Below are positions 43,468-51,774 of a stretch of 64,000 nucleotides of DNA, in pieces. This stretch comes from Anabaena sp051781005 (lineage in GTDB: Bacteria; Cyanobacteriota; Cyanobacteriia; Cyanobacteriales; Nostocaceae): the NCBI RefSeq assembly GCF_051781005.1, contig NZ_JBPWOA010000021.1, forward strand, positions 1 to 64,000, in the 5' to 3' direction. Position numbers and translations under genes: made by a program. Numbering within the stretch: position 1 is the stretch's first letter; every line of letters begins with the position of its first letter. Below the pieces are notes generated by a model. It was not told the origin of the DNA. It did no database searches and saw only the letters and a list, made by a program, of their open reading frames with translations.

Positions 43468-44043
43468 ATGAGTCAACTAAAAACCAAACTCACTCTCGAA
43501 GAATTTCTTGCACTTCCCGAAAGTGATCTTGCTTATGAGTTTGTTAACGGTGAATCTGTACCTAAATATAAAAATGAGCAAATATCTCCTAAATTTTTTC
43601 ATGGCTCAACCACAGGAGCATTATTTATACTATTATCCACATGGGCAGAAGGAAAAGGTCGTGTTGTCGTGGAATGGGGGATTAAATTAACCAGAAATCA
43701 AGAAAATTGGATACCCGTACCTGATTTAACCTATGTTTCCTATAACCGTCTTCCTGCTGACTGGCTTAAAGATGAAGCTTGTCCTGTGGTCCCAGAATTA
43801 GTGATTGAAATTATTTCTCCTGGTCAAACTTGTGGGGACATGGTTGAAAAAGCTACTTATTATCTTCAAGCTGGGATTTTTCTGGTTTGGATAGTGGATA
43901 CAATATCTCAAACGATCACTGTCTTTACAGCGTCTTCTCTGCCTGTGACTTTTCGAGAAAATCAAGTTATCATTTATGAAATTTTACCAGAATTAGAAAT
44001 TACTCCTCATGCTATCTTTCAACGTGCTGGTTTAATTCGTTAG
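43468..44043 (+). CDS. Uma2 family endonuclease-like protein
   Basis: 191 aa. The Uma2 (DUF820) PD-(D/E)XK fold is indicated by LTLEEFLALPESDLAYEFVNGE, VPDLTYVSYNRLP with the catalytic Asp, PELVIEIISPGQT (E-x-I core) and MVEKATYYLQAGIFLVWIVD. This is one of the most expanded families in filamentous cyanobacteria; activity and role are not established. Monocistronic. Confidence 0.92.
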   Translation: MSQLKTKLTLEEFLALPESDLAYEFVNGESVPKYKNEQISPKFFHGSTTGALFILLSTWAEGKGRVVVEWGIKLTRNQENWIPVPDLTYVSYNRLPADWLKDEACPVVPELVIEIISPGQTCGDMVEKATYYLQAGIFLVWIVDTISQTITVFTASSLPVTFRENQVIIYEILPELEITPHAIFQRAGLIR

Positions 44044-44339
44044 TTTCAATATCTCCAAGTTCTGAAAATAATCTTCTCAAAATCAAGACTTTGAAAAAAG
44101 TGTTTGGGCTATAAAAAATACAAATAAGCTGGCAATATTTGAGTTTTGCTACGACTTCATCTAGACATTGCATTTGTTAAAAAAATAACACTATATTCAG
44201 CAGTATAATTAACCAGATTTAATTCCCACCCAGCATCTGTGAGTTTAAAACATACGGTTAAATGCAATTATGGTAAAGAACTATAGATAGAATGAACAGA
44301 GTTAGCCTTCATATCTAATCGCCAAAACCTATACATATC

Positions 44340-45896
44340 ATGGATTTTGCTAATATTGCATCCCAGTTAAATGCGGGAACGATTTTGCCAGAGGGGATTG
44401 TAATTATCACCCTCTTAGGGGTTTTGATTGTTGATTTGATTTTGGGGCGCACATCTTCACGCTGGATAGGATATCTAGCGATCGCAGGTTTACTGGCTGC
44501 GATTGTCGCCCTATGCTTACAATGGGATGCTACCAACCCCATCGGATTTACTGGTAGCTTTAATGGTGACGACCTCAGTATTGTCTTTCGGGGCATTATT
44601 GCTCTGTCAGCCATTGTCACCATCCTGATGTCAATTCGCTACATTGAGCAGAGTGGCACGGCTTTAGCCGAATTTATCGCCATTTTGATGACTGCGACTT
44701 TGGGAGGAATGTTTTTATCAGGTGCTAGTGAGTTGGTGATGATTTTCATCTCCCTAGAAACCTTGAGTATTTCCTCTTATTTGTTGACAGGTTACACCAA
44801 GCGTGACCCCCGTTCCAATGAAGCGGCGCTGAAATACCTGTTAATTGGAGCTTCCAGCACAGGAGTATTTTTATACGGTGTATCGCTGCTGTATGGTTTA
44901 TCCGGTGGGCAAACAGAACTGAGTGCGATCGCTAATGGTATCGCCGCAGCTAACGTCAGTCAATCTCTTGGTTTTATCATTGCCCTCGTCTTCGTGATTG
45001 CCGGCATTGGTTTCAAAATCTCCGCTGCCCCCTTCCACCAATGGACACCAGACGTTTATGAAGGCGCACCCACCCCAGTTATTGCCTTCTTATCAGTCGG
45101 TTCCAAAGCAGCAGGATTTGCCCTGGCTATCCGTTTATTGACGGTAGTTTTCCCCCTCGTTGCTGACGAGTGGAGATTTGTCTTCACCGCCCTTGCCGTC
45201 CTCAGTATGATTTTGGGTAACGTTGTTGCCCTAGCCCAAACCAGCATGAAACGGATGTTGGCTTATTCATCCATTGCCCAAGCTGGATTTGTGATGATTG
45301 GCTTAATTGCTGGTACTGATGCAGGTTATTCCAGCATGATATTTTATCTACTGGTTTACCTGTTCATGAACCTGTGCGGCTTTACCTGCATAGTTCTCTT
45401 CTCCCTGCGGACAGGAACCGACCAAATAGCTGAATACTCAGGGTTATATCAAAAAGACCCACTTCTCACTCTAGGATTAAGTATCTCTCTCCTATCATTA
45501 GGTGGTATTCCCCCACTAGCTGGGTTTTTCGGGAAGATTTACCTATTCTGGGCTGGTTGGCAAGCAGGTCTTTACTGGTTAGTCCTACTAGGCTTAATTA
45601 CAAGCGTCGTTTCCATCTACTACTACATCCGTGTAGTTAAGATGATGGTAGTCAAAGAACCCCAAGAAATGTCTGACGTGGTGAAAAATTATCCCGCAAT
45701 TAATTGGGATTTACCCGGTTTCAGACCTTTACAGGTAGGTTTGATAGTAACTTTAATCGCTACTACCATCGCCGGTGTTTTGTCAAATCCACTGTTTACC
45801 TTAGTCAATAATTCAGTTGCGAATACTCCCATATTGCAAGCAGCAAAAATAGTGAGTACTCAAGCAAGTGTAATTATCACTAAGCAAGCAGAGTAA
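44340..45896 (+). CDS. ndhB: NAD(P)H-quinone oxidoreductase (NDH-1) subunit 2
   Basis: 518 aa, about fourteen membrane helices. Proton-channel features of the antiporter-like subunits are present: MIFISLETLSISSYLLTGY with the key Glu, AALKYLLIGASSTGVFLYG with Lys, KISAAPFHQWTPDVYEGAP with Lys/His, and QTSMKRMLAYSSIAQAGF. NdhB belongs to the membrane arm of cyanobacterial NDH-1, used in cyclic electron flow, respiration and CO2 uptake. The 296 bp upstream are AT-rich without a recognisable gene. Confidence 0.96.
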   Translation: MDFANIASQLNAGTILPEGIVIITLLGVLIVDLILGRTSSRWIGYLAIAGLLAAIVALCLQWDATNPIGFTGSFNGDDLSIVFRGIIALSAIVTILMSIRYIEQSGTALAEFIAILMTATLGGMFLSGASELVMIFISLETLSISSYLLTGYTKRDPRSNEAALKYLLIGASSTGVFLYGVSLLYGLSGGQTELSAIANGIAAANVSQSLGFIIALVFVIAGIGFKISAAPFHQWTPDVYEGAPTPVIAFLSVGSKAAGFALAIRLLTVVFPLVADEWRFVFTALAVLSMILGNVVALAQTSMKRMLAYSSIAQAGFVMIGLIAGTDAGYSSMIFYLLVYLFMNLCGFTCIVLFSLRTGTDQIAEYSGLYQKDPLLTLGLSISLLSLGGIPPLAGFFGKIYLFWAGWQAGLYWLVLLGLITSVVSIYYYIRVVKMMVVKEPQEMSDVVKNYPAINWDLPGFRPLQVGLIVTLIATTIAGVLSNPLFTLVNNSVANTPILQAAKIVSTQASVIITKQAE

Positions 45897-45902
45897 TTCG
45901 TG

Positions 45903-45940
45903 GTAATAGGTAATGGGTAATAGGTAATAGGTAATAGGTA
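45903..45940. repeat. Heptamer array (TAATAGG/TAATGGG) after ndhB
   Basis: Five to six 7-bp units start 7 bases after the ndhB stop. The complementary string CACCCGTTACCTATCACC at 45970-45988 allows a long foldback between the convergent genes. Confidence 0.85.
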
Positions 45941-45992
45941 AAATTGATTAAACTCCTTTATCTTCCTGTCACCCGTTACCTATCACCTTTTC

Positions 45993-47405
45993 CTAACTAT
46001 GGCAAGCCGTCTTATTGATTGCATGGATTGGGATCTTAATCTCAAATTTGGTTTCTTTCATAGGTATGGAATTGTAGCTCAGATATCCCCCATGTTCTTC
46101 GACTACAATTTGATAACTAATCGATAAACCAAGTCCTGTTCCTTTGCCTACAGGTTTTGTGGTAAAAAAGGGATTGAATAGCTGGCTATGTAATACTTCT
46201 TCAATTCCTAAACCATTATCTGCAATGCTGATTGCCACCCATTGATCATCTAATAATTCAGTAGTAATACAAATTGTGGGTTCGTTTCTTTTCTCTATTT
46301 CTTCTCCAGTTTTTTGGGAATTTAACATTGACCCATCATCACTAACAACAAAATTTTCTAGTGCATCAATTGCATTAGTAATAAGATTCATAAACACTTG
46401 GTTAAGTTTAGAAGGATAACAAGTTATATTTGGCAGCTTCCCGTATTTTTTGATAACTTTAATTTCTGGATATTTATAATGTTTACCTTTCAATCTGTGT
46501 GCCAGAATCATTAAAGTGCTTTCAATTCCCTCATGTATATCCACTGGCTTAAGTTCAGCTTCATCAAGCCTAGAAAAGTTACGTAACAATTGAATAATTG
46601 CCTGAATGCGTTGTGTTCCCACTCTCATAGAATGGGTAATTTGACTTATATCTTTTACTATAAAATCTACATCTATCTCCTCTCTAATATCTTGTATTTC
46701 TTGAGGAGCATTTGGATAATATTCTTGATATTTTTCTAATAATTTTAACAAATTTTCAATATACTGTTCGGTATAATAGAGATTGCCATGAATAAAGCTG
46801 ATAGGGTTGTTAATTTCGTGAGCAACACCAGCAACCATCTGACCCAAGCTAGACATTTTCTCAGATTGAATCAGGTGGGTTTGAGTAAGTTGTAACTCCT
46901 TTAATGTTTGCCTTAAGACGGTTGTCCGTTCCTCAACTCTGAATTCTAGTTCTTGATTTGCTTTTAAAAGCGCTTCTTCTGCTTGTTTACGTCCCTGGAT
47001 TTCTTTTGCTAATTCATCTATTTTCTTAGTCAGCAAAACAAAGTTAATGTTGGCTGCTTTTTTCTGTTCCAACCGCAGGAGAATTAGAGCTAAAGATTCA
47101 TTAGACCAAGGTTGAATAACTGCTCCTTGACAACGACATACTAATGTTTCTCCATCACTATTGTGTAAAGTCAATGAACCCAGAATCATTGCGCGGCTAC
47201 GAGAACAAGCTTTCAGGTATGCAGAAATTTTATGGGGAGGCTCATTTGCAAGATCAAAAATCATTTTTTCTTGCAATTCCTGACGGCGTAATCCCAGCAT
47301 ATCTGTCACTGGTTGATTAGCAGCTAGTATCTGACCATCACTATTCACTAACAGTAAAGGTTCTGGCAAAACTCTGGCAAATTCAATAAATTGTTCAGGA
47401 GTCAT
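45993..47405 (-). CDS. PAS-domain sensor histidine kinase, HEINNP type
   Basis: 470 aa from ATG 47405 (MTPEQFIEFARVLPEP); a TTG at 47432 is in frame. An N-terminal PAS domain (PEPLLLVNSDGQILAANQPVTDMLG) and a long coiled coil precede the kinase core: H-box GVAHEINNPISFIHGN near residue 196, N-box NLITNAIDAL, G1 SIADNGLGIEEV, F-box LFNPFFTTKPVGKGTGLGLSIS. Soluble. It follows a response regulator and a V4R-like protein in the same direction, which suggests one signalling set. Its core is closely similar to the kinase at 57.7 kb. Confidence 0.93.
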   Translation of the reverse strand: MTPEQFIEFARVLPEPLLLVNSDGQILAANQPVTDMLGLRRQELQEKMIFDLANEPPHKISAYLKACSRSRAMILGSLTLHNSDGETLVCRCQGAVIQPWSNESLALILLRLEQKKAANINFVLLTKKIDELAKEIQGRKQAEEALLKANQELEFRVEERTTVLRQTLKELQLTQTHLIQSEKMSSLGQMVAGVAHEINNPISFIHGNLYYTEQYIENLLKLLEKYQEYYPNAPQEIQDIREEIDVDFIVKDISQITHSMRVGTQRIQAIIQLLRNFSRLDEAELKPVDIHEGIESTLMILAHRLKGKHYKYPEIKVIKKYGKLPNITCYPSKLNQVFMNLITNAIDALENFVVSDDGSMLNSQKTGEEIEKRNEPTICITTELLDDQWVAISIADNGLGIEEVLHSQLFNPFFTTKPVGKGTGLGLSISYQIVVEEHGGYLSYNSIPMKETKFEIKIPIHAINKTACHS

Positions 47406-47479
47406 GCGGTTTATATTTTTACATAAATGCAATAATCTAAAAATCCAAGATTGGTTAAATAATGATGAATTTATAGCGT

Positions 47480-48013
47480 TTATAATGATTGAAAATATTC
47501 TCGGCCTGGTGCATCTTCTGACTCTGGTATTGTTTTTAGATAGACTACAATCCTACATCCAGTAGCACCCTGTGCTATTGTCTCTTGTAACTCTACTTTG
47601 GCGTATCCCAAATTATCAGATGCAATAGTTCCAAATACATTTGAAGTCATCATACACATAGCAGGGCGATCAATTACTTTTTCTCCAAATGGGCAGTTAT
47701 GGTTTCCAAAGACAATTTTTTCATCATTCTCCTTAATGACATAAAAACTGCCTTGGATTCTTTTTTTCAAATCAATCAAGACATTAACAACTTGCTCACG
47801 GCTAAGATTTGATACTTTTAGGGCAGACTTATAATCTTGGTTAATCTGCCTACCCATGCTTTCACCAACTACGCTAATAAATCCAGCAGCTTCTTCTAAC
47901 CCTACTACGTCCTGTAATGTACCTGATAATTCTCTAATTAAAGTACGTAAAAAAACATCACGCTCTAAAGGGACATTGATGTTATCTAATGATTGCTGAG
48001 GGTATTGGTTCAT
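47480..48013 (-). CDS. Methanogen-output/V4R-like sensory domain protein
   Basis: 177 aa, soluble. GLEEAAGFISVVGESMGRQIN, then FGNHNCPFGEKV and PAMCMMTSNVFGTIASDNLG match the methanogen output domain 1 (MEDS-related, V4R-like) pattern, with Cys residues that could bind a metal or ligand. It stands between a response regulator and a histidine kinase, 74 bp before the latter. It may be the signal-sensing partner of that kinase. Family assignment is by recognition and moderately sure; function is inferred. Confidence 0.75.
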   Translation of the reverse strand: MNQYPQQSLDNINVPLERDVFLRTLIRELSGTLQDVVGLEEAAGFISVVGESMGRQINQDYKSALKVSNLSREQVVNVLIDLKKRIQGSFYVIKENDEKIVFGNHNCPFGEKVIDRPAMCMMTSNVFGTIASDNLGYAKVELQETIAQGATGCRIVVYLKTIPESEDAPGREYFQSL

Positions 48014-48192
48014 AAATTTTGAAACTCTATTGATATAGTTCCTAAAAATGGCTTGTAAGTAAATATTTTATGAACAACTAGTGATTATACACTTAGAAAA
48101 CCATATAAAAATCTGACATTCTTAAATTTGTATTCTTCCCCTCTGCGAATATTTTTGTATTTGGAGGTCTATTATTAAGCTCTCCCTAACCA

Positions 48193-48235
48193 AAAAAAAC
48201 CTGCCATTCTCTGAAACTAAGTACAAATAGGCAGG
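48193..48235 (-). terminator. Terminator candidate after the response regulator gene
   Basis: On the minus strand CCTGCC (48230-48235) pairs with GGCAGG (48200-48205), followed by a U-run (A at 48192-48199). The loop is long (24 nt). If active, it reduces read-through into the V4R-like gene. Confidence 0.45.
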
Positions 48236-48305
48236 GTTGCTCAGTCTATAGCCGTGTTGCTTGACTGAATATTTTGGGCGGTAAAGATCATCGCAAGAGC
48301 TAATA

Positions 48306-48884
48306 CTACTTAATTTTCTGTTTAATAAATGTCACAACTTGAGTAAGCTGTTTCTTGAGGCTATCAATCTCTGCTTGCATCTTCACCATTTTTGCGTTCA
48401 GAGCTTGTATTTCTGCATCAGAGCTACCTACTGCGGAATTAGGTTTTGCAGCTACTGTTTCTTGTCTCGCAGGAGCAACCATTGATTGCTCAGTATTAAT
48501 ACGAGCTTTTTTAGTAGCCTTAGCCATTGCTGACTTAATAGCAGTAATCAGCTGTCTTTGGTCAAAAGGCTTATTGAGAAATTCAAAATATTCAAATGGT
48601 TCAGGTATTTTTTCTGTTACCTCTTCCTTACGGCCAGACATGATCACCAAAGGAATTTTGCTTAACTCTGAATGGGCTTGAACCTTCTGAAAAACTTCCC
48701 ACCCACTCATTTTCGGTAAAATAAAGTCCAACATGATCAGGCTGACTTTTTCGTTAAGGATGAGATTATATCCTTCTAAACCGTCTTTTGCCTCCAATAC
48801 TTCAAAATTGCCCGGAGGCAACATTTCTCTGACTTTTACCCTGACAACTGTAGTGTCATCAATAACTAAAATTTTGTTTGCCAC
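48306..48884 (-). CDS. Response regulator with C-terminal coiled coil
   Basis: 192 aa from a GTG start. The receiver domain has ILVIDDTTVVRVKVREML, Asp in LIMLDFILPKMSGWEVF near residue 53, VIMSGRK and the Lys in EFLNKPFDQRQL. A linker and a coiled coil (IQALNAKMVKMQAEIDSLKKQ) replace any output domain, as in PatA/PilG-like single-domain regulators. It lies 292 bp ahead of the V4R-like gene and may be the partner of the kinase beyond it. Confidence 0.92.
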   Translation of the reverse strand: MANKILVIDDTTVVRVKVREMLPPGNFEVLEAKDGLEGYNLILNEKVSLIMLDFILPKMSGWEVFQKVQAHSELSKIPLVIMSGRKEEVTEKIPEPFEYFEFLNKPFDQRQLITAIKSAMAKATKKARINTEQSMVAPARQETVAAKPNSAVGSSDAEIQALNAKMVKMQAEIDSLKKQLTQVVTFIKQKIK

Positions 48885-49318
48885 GACTGATTACTCTACC
48901 AGAGACTTTATGTTTAGATGGCTAGTTTGCCGATTGACATTAAGAATTCTCCCACTATATACAAGATTTATGTAAATTGGGGGAGAGTATATTTCTGTAT
49001 AAGTGTCAAAAAAACAAGTAGTTTGTAAAACTTCTGCTTGCGTTGTGATCAATTTGTATCATAGAAATTCCATGAACTAAAAAACTTAAACTAATGTCAG
49101 TATTCAGTTACCAGTAGGTTTATCTCTACAAGTCTTATCTTACAGGCTTTTGAGGTATTTTTAGCTAATAAATAATTTCTGCTCACTGGCACTAGTGCAG
49201 CGTGGCAAAAATAACTAGCCCGTTCAATAAGGTTCAAAAGCTGATTCAACAAGCTTTTCTACCCTCTTGCCTTTCTGCATTAGTATATCTTTTATCTTTA
49301 TTTTTGCATCTTACTGGG
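48885..49318. other. 434-bp divergent region upstream of lipA and the response regulator
   Basis: The frame of lipA is open back to 49202 (39 further codons including a hydrophobic run, CLSALVYLLSLFLHLTG). These codons are not part of known LipA proteins and I treat them as leader. No other gene was seen. Confidence 0.5.
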
Positions 49319-50224
49319 ATGTCTATGACTTTTTCTCAACAGGCTGAACTCAAATTGAAAATTGCGGCTATGCCTAGCTGGTTACGTCGTTCTCTTGGCA
49401 AAGCTAGTGAAATTTCTACCGTACAACGTATTATTAAGCAGCGCCAAATTCATACGATTTGTGAAGAAGGCCGCTGTCCTAATCGAGGGGAGTGCTATGC
49501 CCAAAAAACTGCAACTTTTTTACTCATGGGACCAACCTGCACTAGGTCTTGTGCTTTTTGTCAAGTAGATAAAGGTCATGCGCCAATGGCTGTAGATAAA
49601 GAGGAACCGCAAAAGGTCGCAGAGTCAGTCCAGCTTTTGGGATTGCGTTATGTGGTACTGACTTCTGTAGCCCGTGATGATTTGTCTGATGGGGGTGCTA
49701 GGCATTTTGTGAAAACGATGGAGGCTATCCGCCAATTAAACCCAGAAACTCAAATTGAAGTGCTGACACCTGATTTGTGGGGTGGTGCGGGTGTTGGGGA
49801 AGCAGGGCAACGCTTACGGATAGCTATGATTGTTACTGCTAAACCGGCTTGTTTTAATCATAACGTTGAGACTGTGCGTAGATTAACAGGGCCTGTAAGA
49901 CGGGGTGCGAAGTACGATCGCTCTTTAGGTGTTTTGGCAACTGTTAAAAGCATTGATTCCAGTATTCCCACTAAGTCAGGTTTAATGCTGGGACATGGTG
50001 AAAGTAAGGAGGAAGTAATTGAGACAATGGCAGATTTGCGGGCTATCAAGTGCGATCGCATTACCCTTGGTCAATATATGCGACCCTCTTTAGAACACTT
50101 ACCAGTACAAAAATACTGGACACCAGCAGAATTTGACGAACTCGGCAGCATAGCCAGAGATATGGGATTTAGTCATGTCCGTTCTGGTCCCTTGGTGCGG
50201 AGTTCATATCATGCTGGGGAATAA
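49319..50224 (+). CDS. lipA: Lipoyl synthase
   Basis: 301 aa from the ATG at 49319 (MSMTFSQQ), the usual LipA size. The auxiliary cluster motif CEEGRCPNRGEC near residue 47 and the radical-SAM motif CTRSCAFC near 74 are intact, and the C-terminal RSSYHA supplies the serine ligand of the auxiliary cluster. It inserts two sulfur atoms into octanoyl-protein to form lipoyl groups. An upstream in-frame start at 49202 would add a hydrophobic leader. A heptamer array begins just behind the stop. Confidence 0.95.
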   Translation: MSMTFSQQAELKLKIAAMPSWLRRSLGKASEISTVQRIIKQRQIHTICEEGRCPNRGECYAQKTATFLLMGPTCTRSCAFCQVDKGHAPMAVDKEEPQKVAESVQLLGLRYVVLTSVARDDLSDGGARHFVKTMEAIRQLNPETQIEVLTPDLWGGAGVGEAGQRLRIAMIVTAKPACFNHNVETVRRLTGPVRRGAKYDRSLGVLATVKSIDSSIPTKSGLMLGHGESKEEVIETMADLRAIKCDRITLGQYMRPSLEHLPVQKYWTPAEFDELGSIARDMGFSHVRSGPLVRSSYHAGE

Positions 50225-50225
50225 G

Positions 50226-50317
50226 GGTGCAGGGGGCAGGAGGCAGGAGGCAGGGGGCAGGAGGCAGGGGGAAAGAATTAAACACCACTGATGTGTATCA
50301 GGCTTTTCGTGAAATGG
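50226..50317. repeat. Heptamer array plus 47-bp dispersed repeat
   Basis: GCAGGGG/GCAGGAG units at 50229-50270, then GAAAGAATTAAACACCACTG to GTGAAATGG at 50271-50317. The same pair in the same order is found at 11365-11497. Confidence 0.88.
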
Positions 50318-50450
50318 TATGACAGAAGGCAGAAAGATATATACTCTCCCCAATCCCCAGTGCCTACAAAAATATTTTTAAAGATTCTGGAGAATTGGTG
50401 CTTCTGTTTGCTATTTGTTAAAAAGTCATCAAAATCAGGAGAACCAAATT

Positions 50451-50567
50451 ATGACTTCTAAAGGTAAAGCTGCTAAACCTACTTATGTTTTTCGTGCAAG
50501 TTGGGCGTTGCTACTGTTGGCTATCAACTTCTTGGTAGCGGCTTACTATTTCCACATCATTGACTAG
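50451..50567 (+). CDS. psaX: Photosystem I subunit PsaX
   Basis: 38 aa. After a basic N-terminus (MTSKGKAAKPTYVFRA) there is one membrane helix, LLLLAINFLVAAYYFHI. The motif AKPTY-FR--WA-LLLAINFLVAAYYF is that of PsaX, a single-helix peripheral subunit of photosystem I known from Thermosynechococcus and some Nostocales but missing from many other cyanobacteria. AGGAG lies about 10 bases before the ATG. It is too short for routine gene calling and easily missed. Monocistronic between repeats. Confidence 0.9.
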   Translation: MTSKGKAAKPTYVFRASWALLLLAINFLVAAYYFHIID

Positions 50568-50742
50568 TTAGAAGTGGACTGGTGCTGCTCAACGAAGAGG
50601 CAGGGGGGAACGGGGCAGGGAGCAGAGGGAAATGACCTCTTTCTCCTGTTATGGAGTAGAGCTAAATATGGGTTTGAATTACCTAGAATTCCCATCTGAA
50701 ATTATCTCCCTTGCGCCCTGCACCCTGCGCCCTTGCTTCTTT

Positions 50743-51609
50743 TCACATCGTGCCTTTGAATAAACCTTTGGGACGAATGAGCAGCACCAAAATCATAATT
50801 AATAGGGCTATACCTTGTTTGTACTGTGAACCTAACCAAGGGGTGCTGACTTCTTGAACTATACCAATGATAAAAGCTGCTGCGATCGCACCATAGGGGT
50901 TGCCGATGCCTCCCAAAATTACAGAAGCAAATAAGGGTAAAATCAAAAACCAGCCCATGTTCGGTCGAACAGCGGTAATCAAACCATACATACTTCCACC
51001 CAAAGAAGTGAAAGTTCCCGCAATTACCCAAGTCCAGAGAACTACTCTATCAACGTTGATACCAGAGACTCTGGCTAAGTCTAAATCATCGGCAACGGCT
51101 CGCATCGCTTTACCAATTTTGGTATTTTGGAGCAAGTAATGTAACGACACAATTGCCAGCACTGCTAACCCCAGTACCAATATTTGATTTTGTGGTATTC
51201 TTAATTCCCCAAATTCTAAAGCTGGGGTAACAGGCAGATTATAATTTTGGTTTTTACCTCCCCACAGAAAAATGATTCCATTGCGGAGAAATAAAGCCAG
51301 TCCGATAGAGATAATTATCAGTGTTGTTGAACTAGCACGGATAGACCGCATCCTTGACCACAGTAATTTTTCTGCCAGTAACATGGCTCCGACGGTTCCC
51401 GCAGCAGCTAGAATCATCGACAGCCAAATATTTACCCCCAGAGCATTTACTATCAGGGTCAGATAAGCTCCCAATGTGAGAAAATCACCGTGGGCAAAAT
51501 TAGATAATCTTAAAATTCCATAGGTGAGAGTGAGTCCTACTGCGGCTAGAGCAATAATGCTTCCCACCGCAATCCCGTTGACAATTAATTGAGCAAATTG
51601 TACATCCAT
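50743..51609 (-). CDS. Branched-chain/neutral amino acid ABC transporter permease (LivH type)
   Basis: 288 aa with eight or so membrane helices. The LivH/NatD signature is present: AVGLTLTYGILRLSNFAHGDFLTLGAY, KIGKAMRAVADDLDLARVSGINVDRV (the EAA-like coupling loop) and VILGGIGNPYGAIAAAFIIGI. Nostoc NatD of the N-I neutral amino acid transporter is the nearest functional model; urea permease UrtB is less similar by eye. No binding protein, second permease or ATPase is adjacent, which is usual for Nat genes in Nostoc. Confidence 0.88.
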   Translation of the reverse strand: MDVQFAQLIVNGIAVGSIIALAAVGLTLTYGILRLSNFAHGDFLTLGAYLTLIVNALGVNIWLSMILAAAGTVGAMLLAEKLLWSRMRSIRASSTTLIIISIGLALFLRNGIIFLWGGKNQNYNLPVTPALEFGELRIPQNQILVLGLAVLAIVSLHYLLQNTKIGKAMRAVADDLDLARVSGINVDRVVLWTWVIAGTFTSLGGSMYGLITAVRPNMGWFLILPLFASVILGGIGNPYGAIAAAFIIGIVQEVSTPWLGSQYKQGIALLIMILVLLIRPKGLFKGTM

Positions 51610-51774
51610 TGTTTTAAGTTACTATGAAGAATTTTTTTAGACGGTAATTTCCTTCTATAAATGTTGGATTAACAGTTACAATTGACACTATCAGATATGT
51701 TTTTCAATTTAAAAAGATTTGTCCGTTAATATACATAAAATCCAGTTTGCATTTTCTTGGCGGTCTAGTTGACC

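Noticed and set aside
51610..51768. NtcA site (GTA-N8-TAC) before the LivH-type permease gene
   Set aside because: No match with correct spacing found on either strand.
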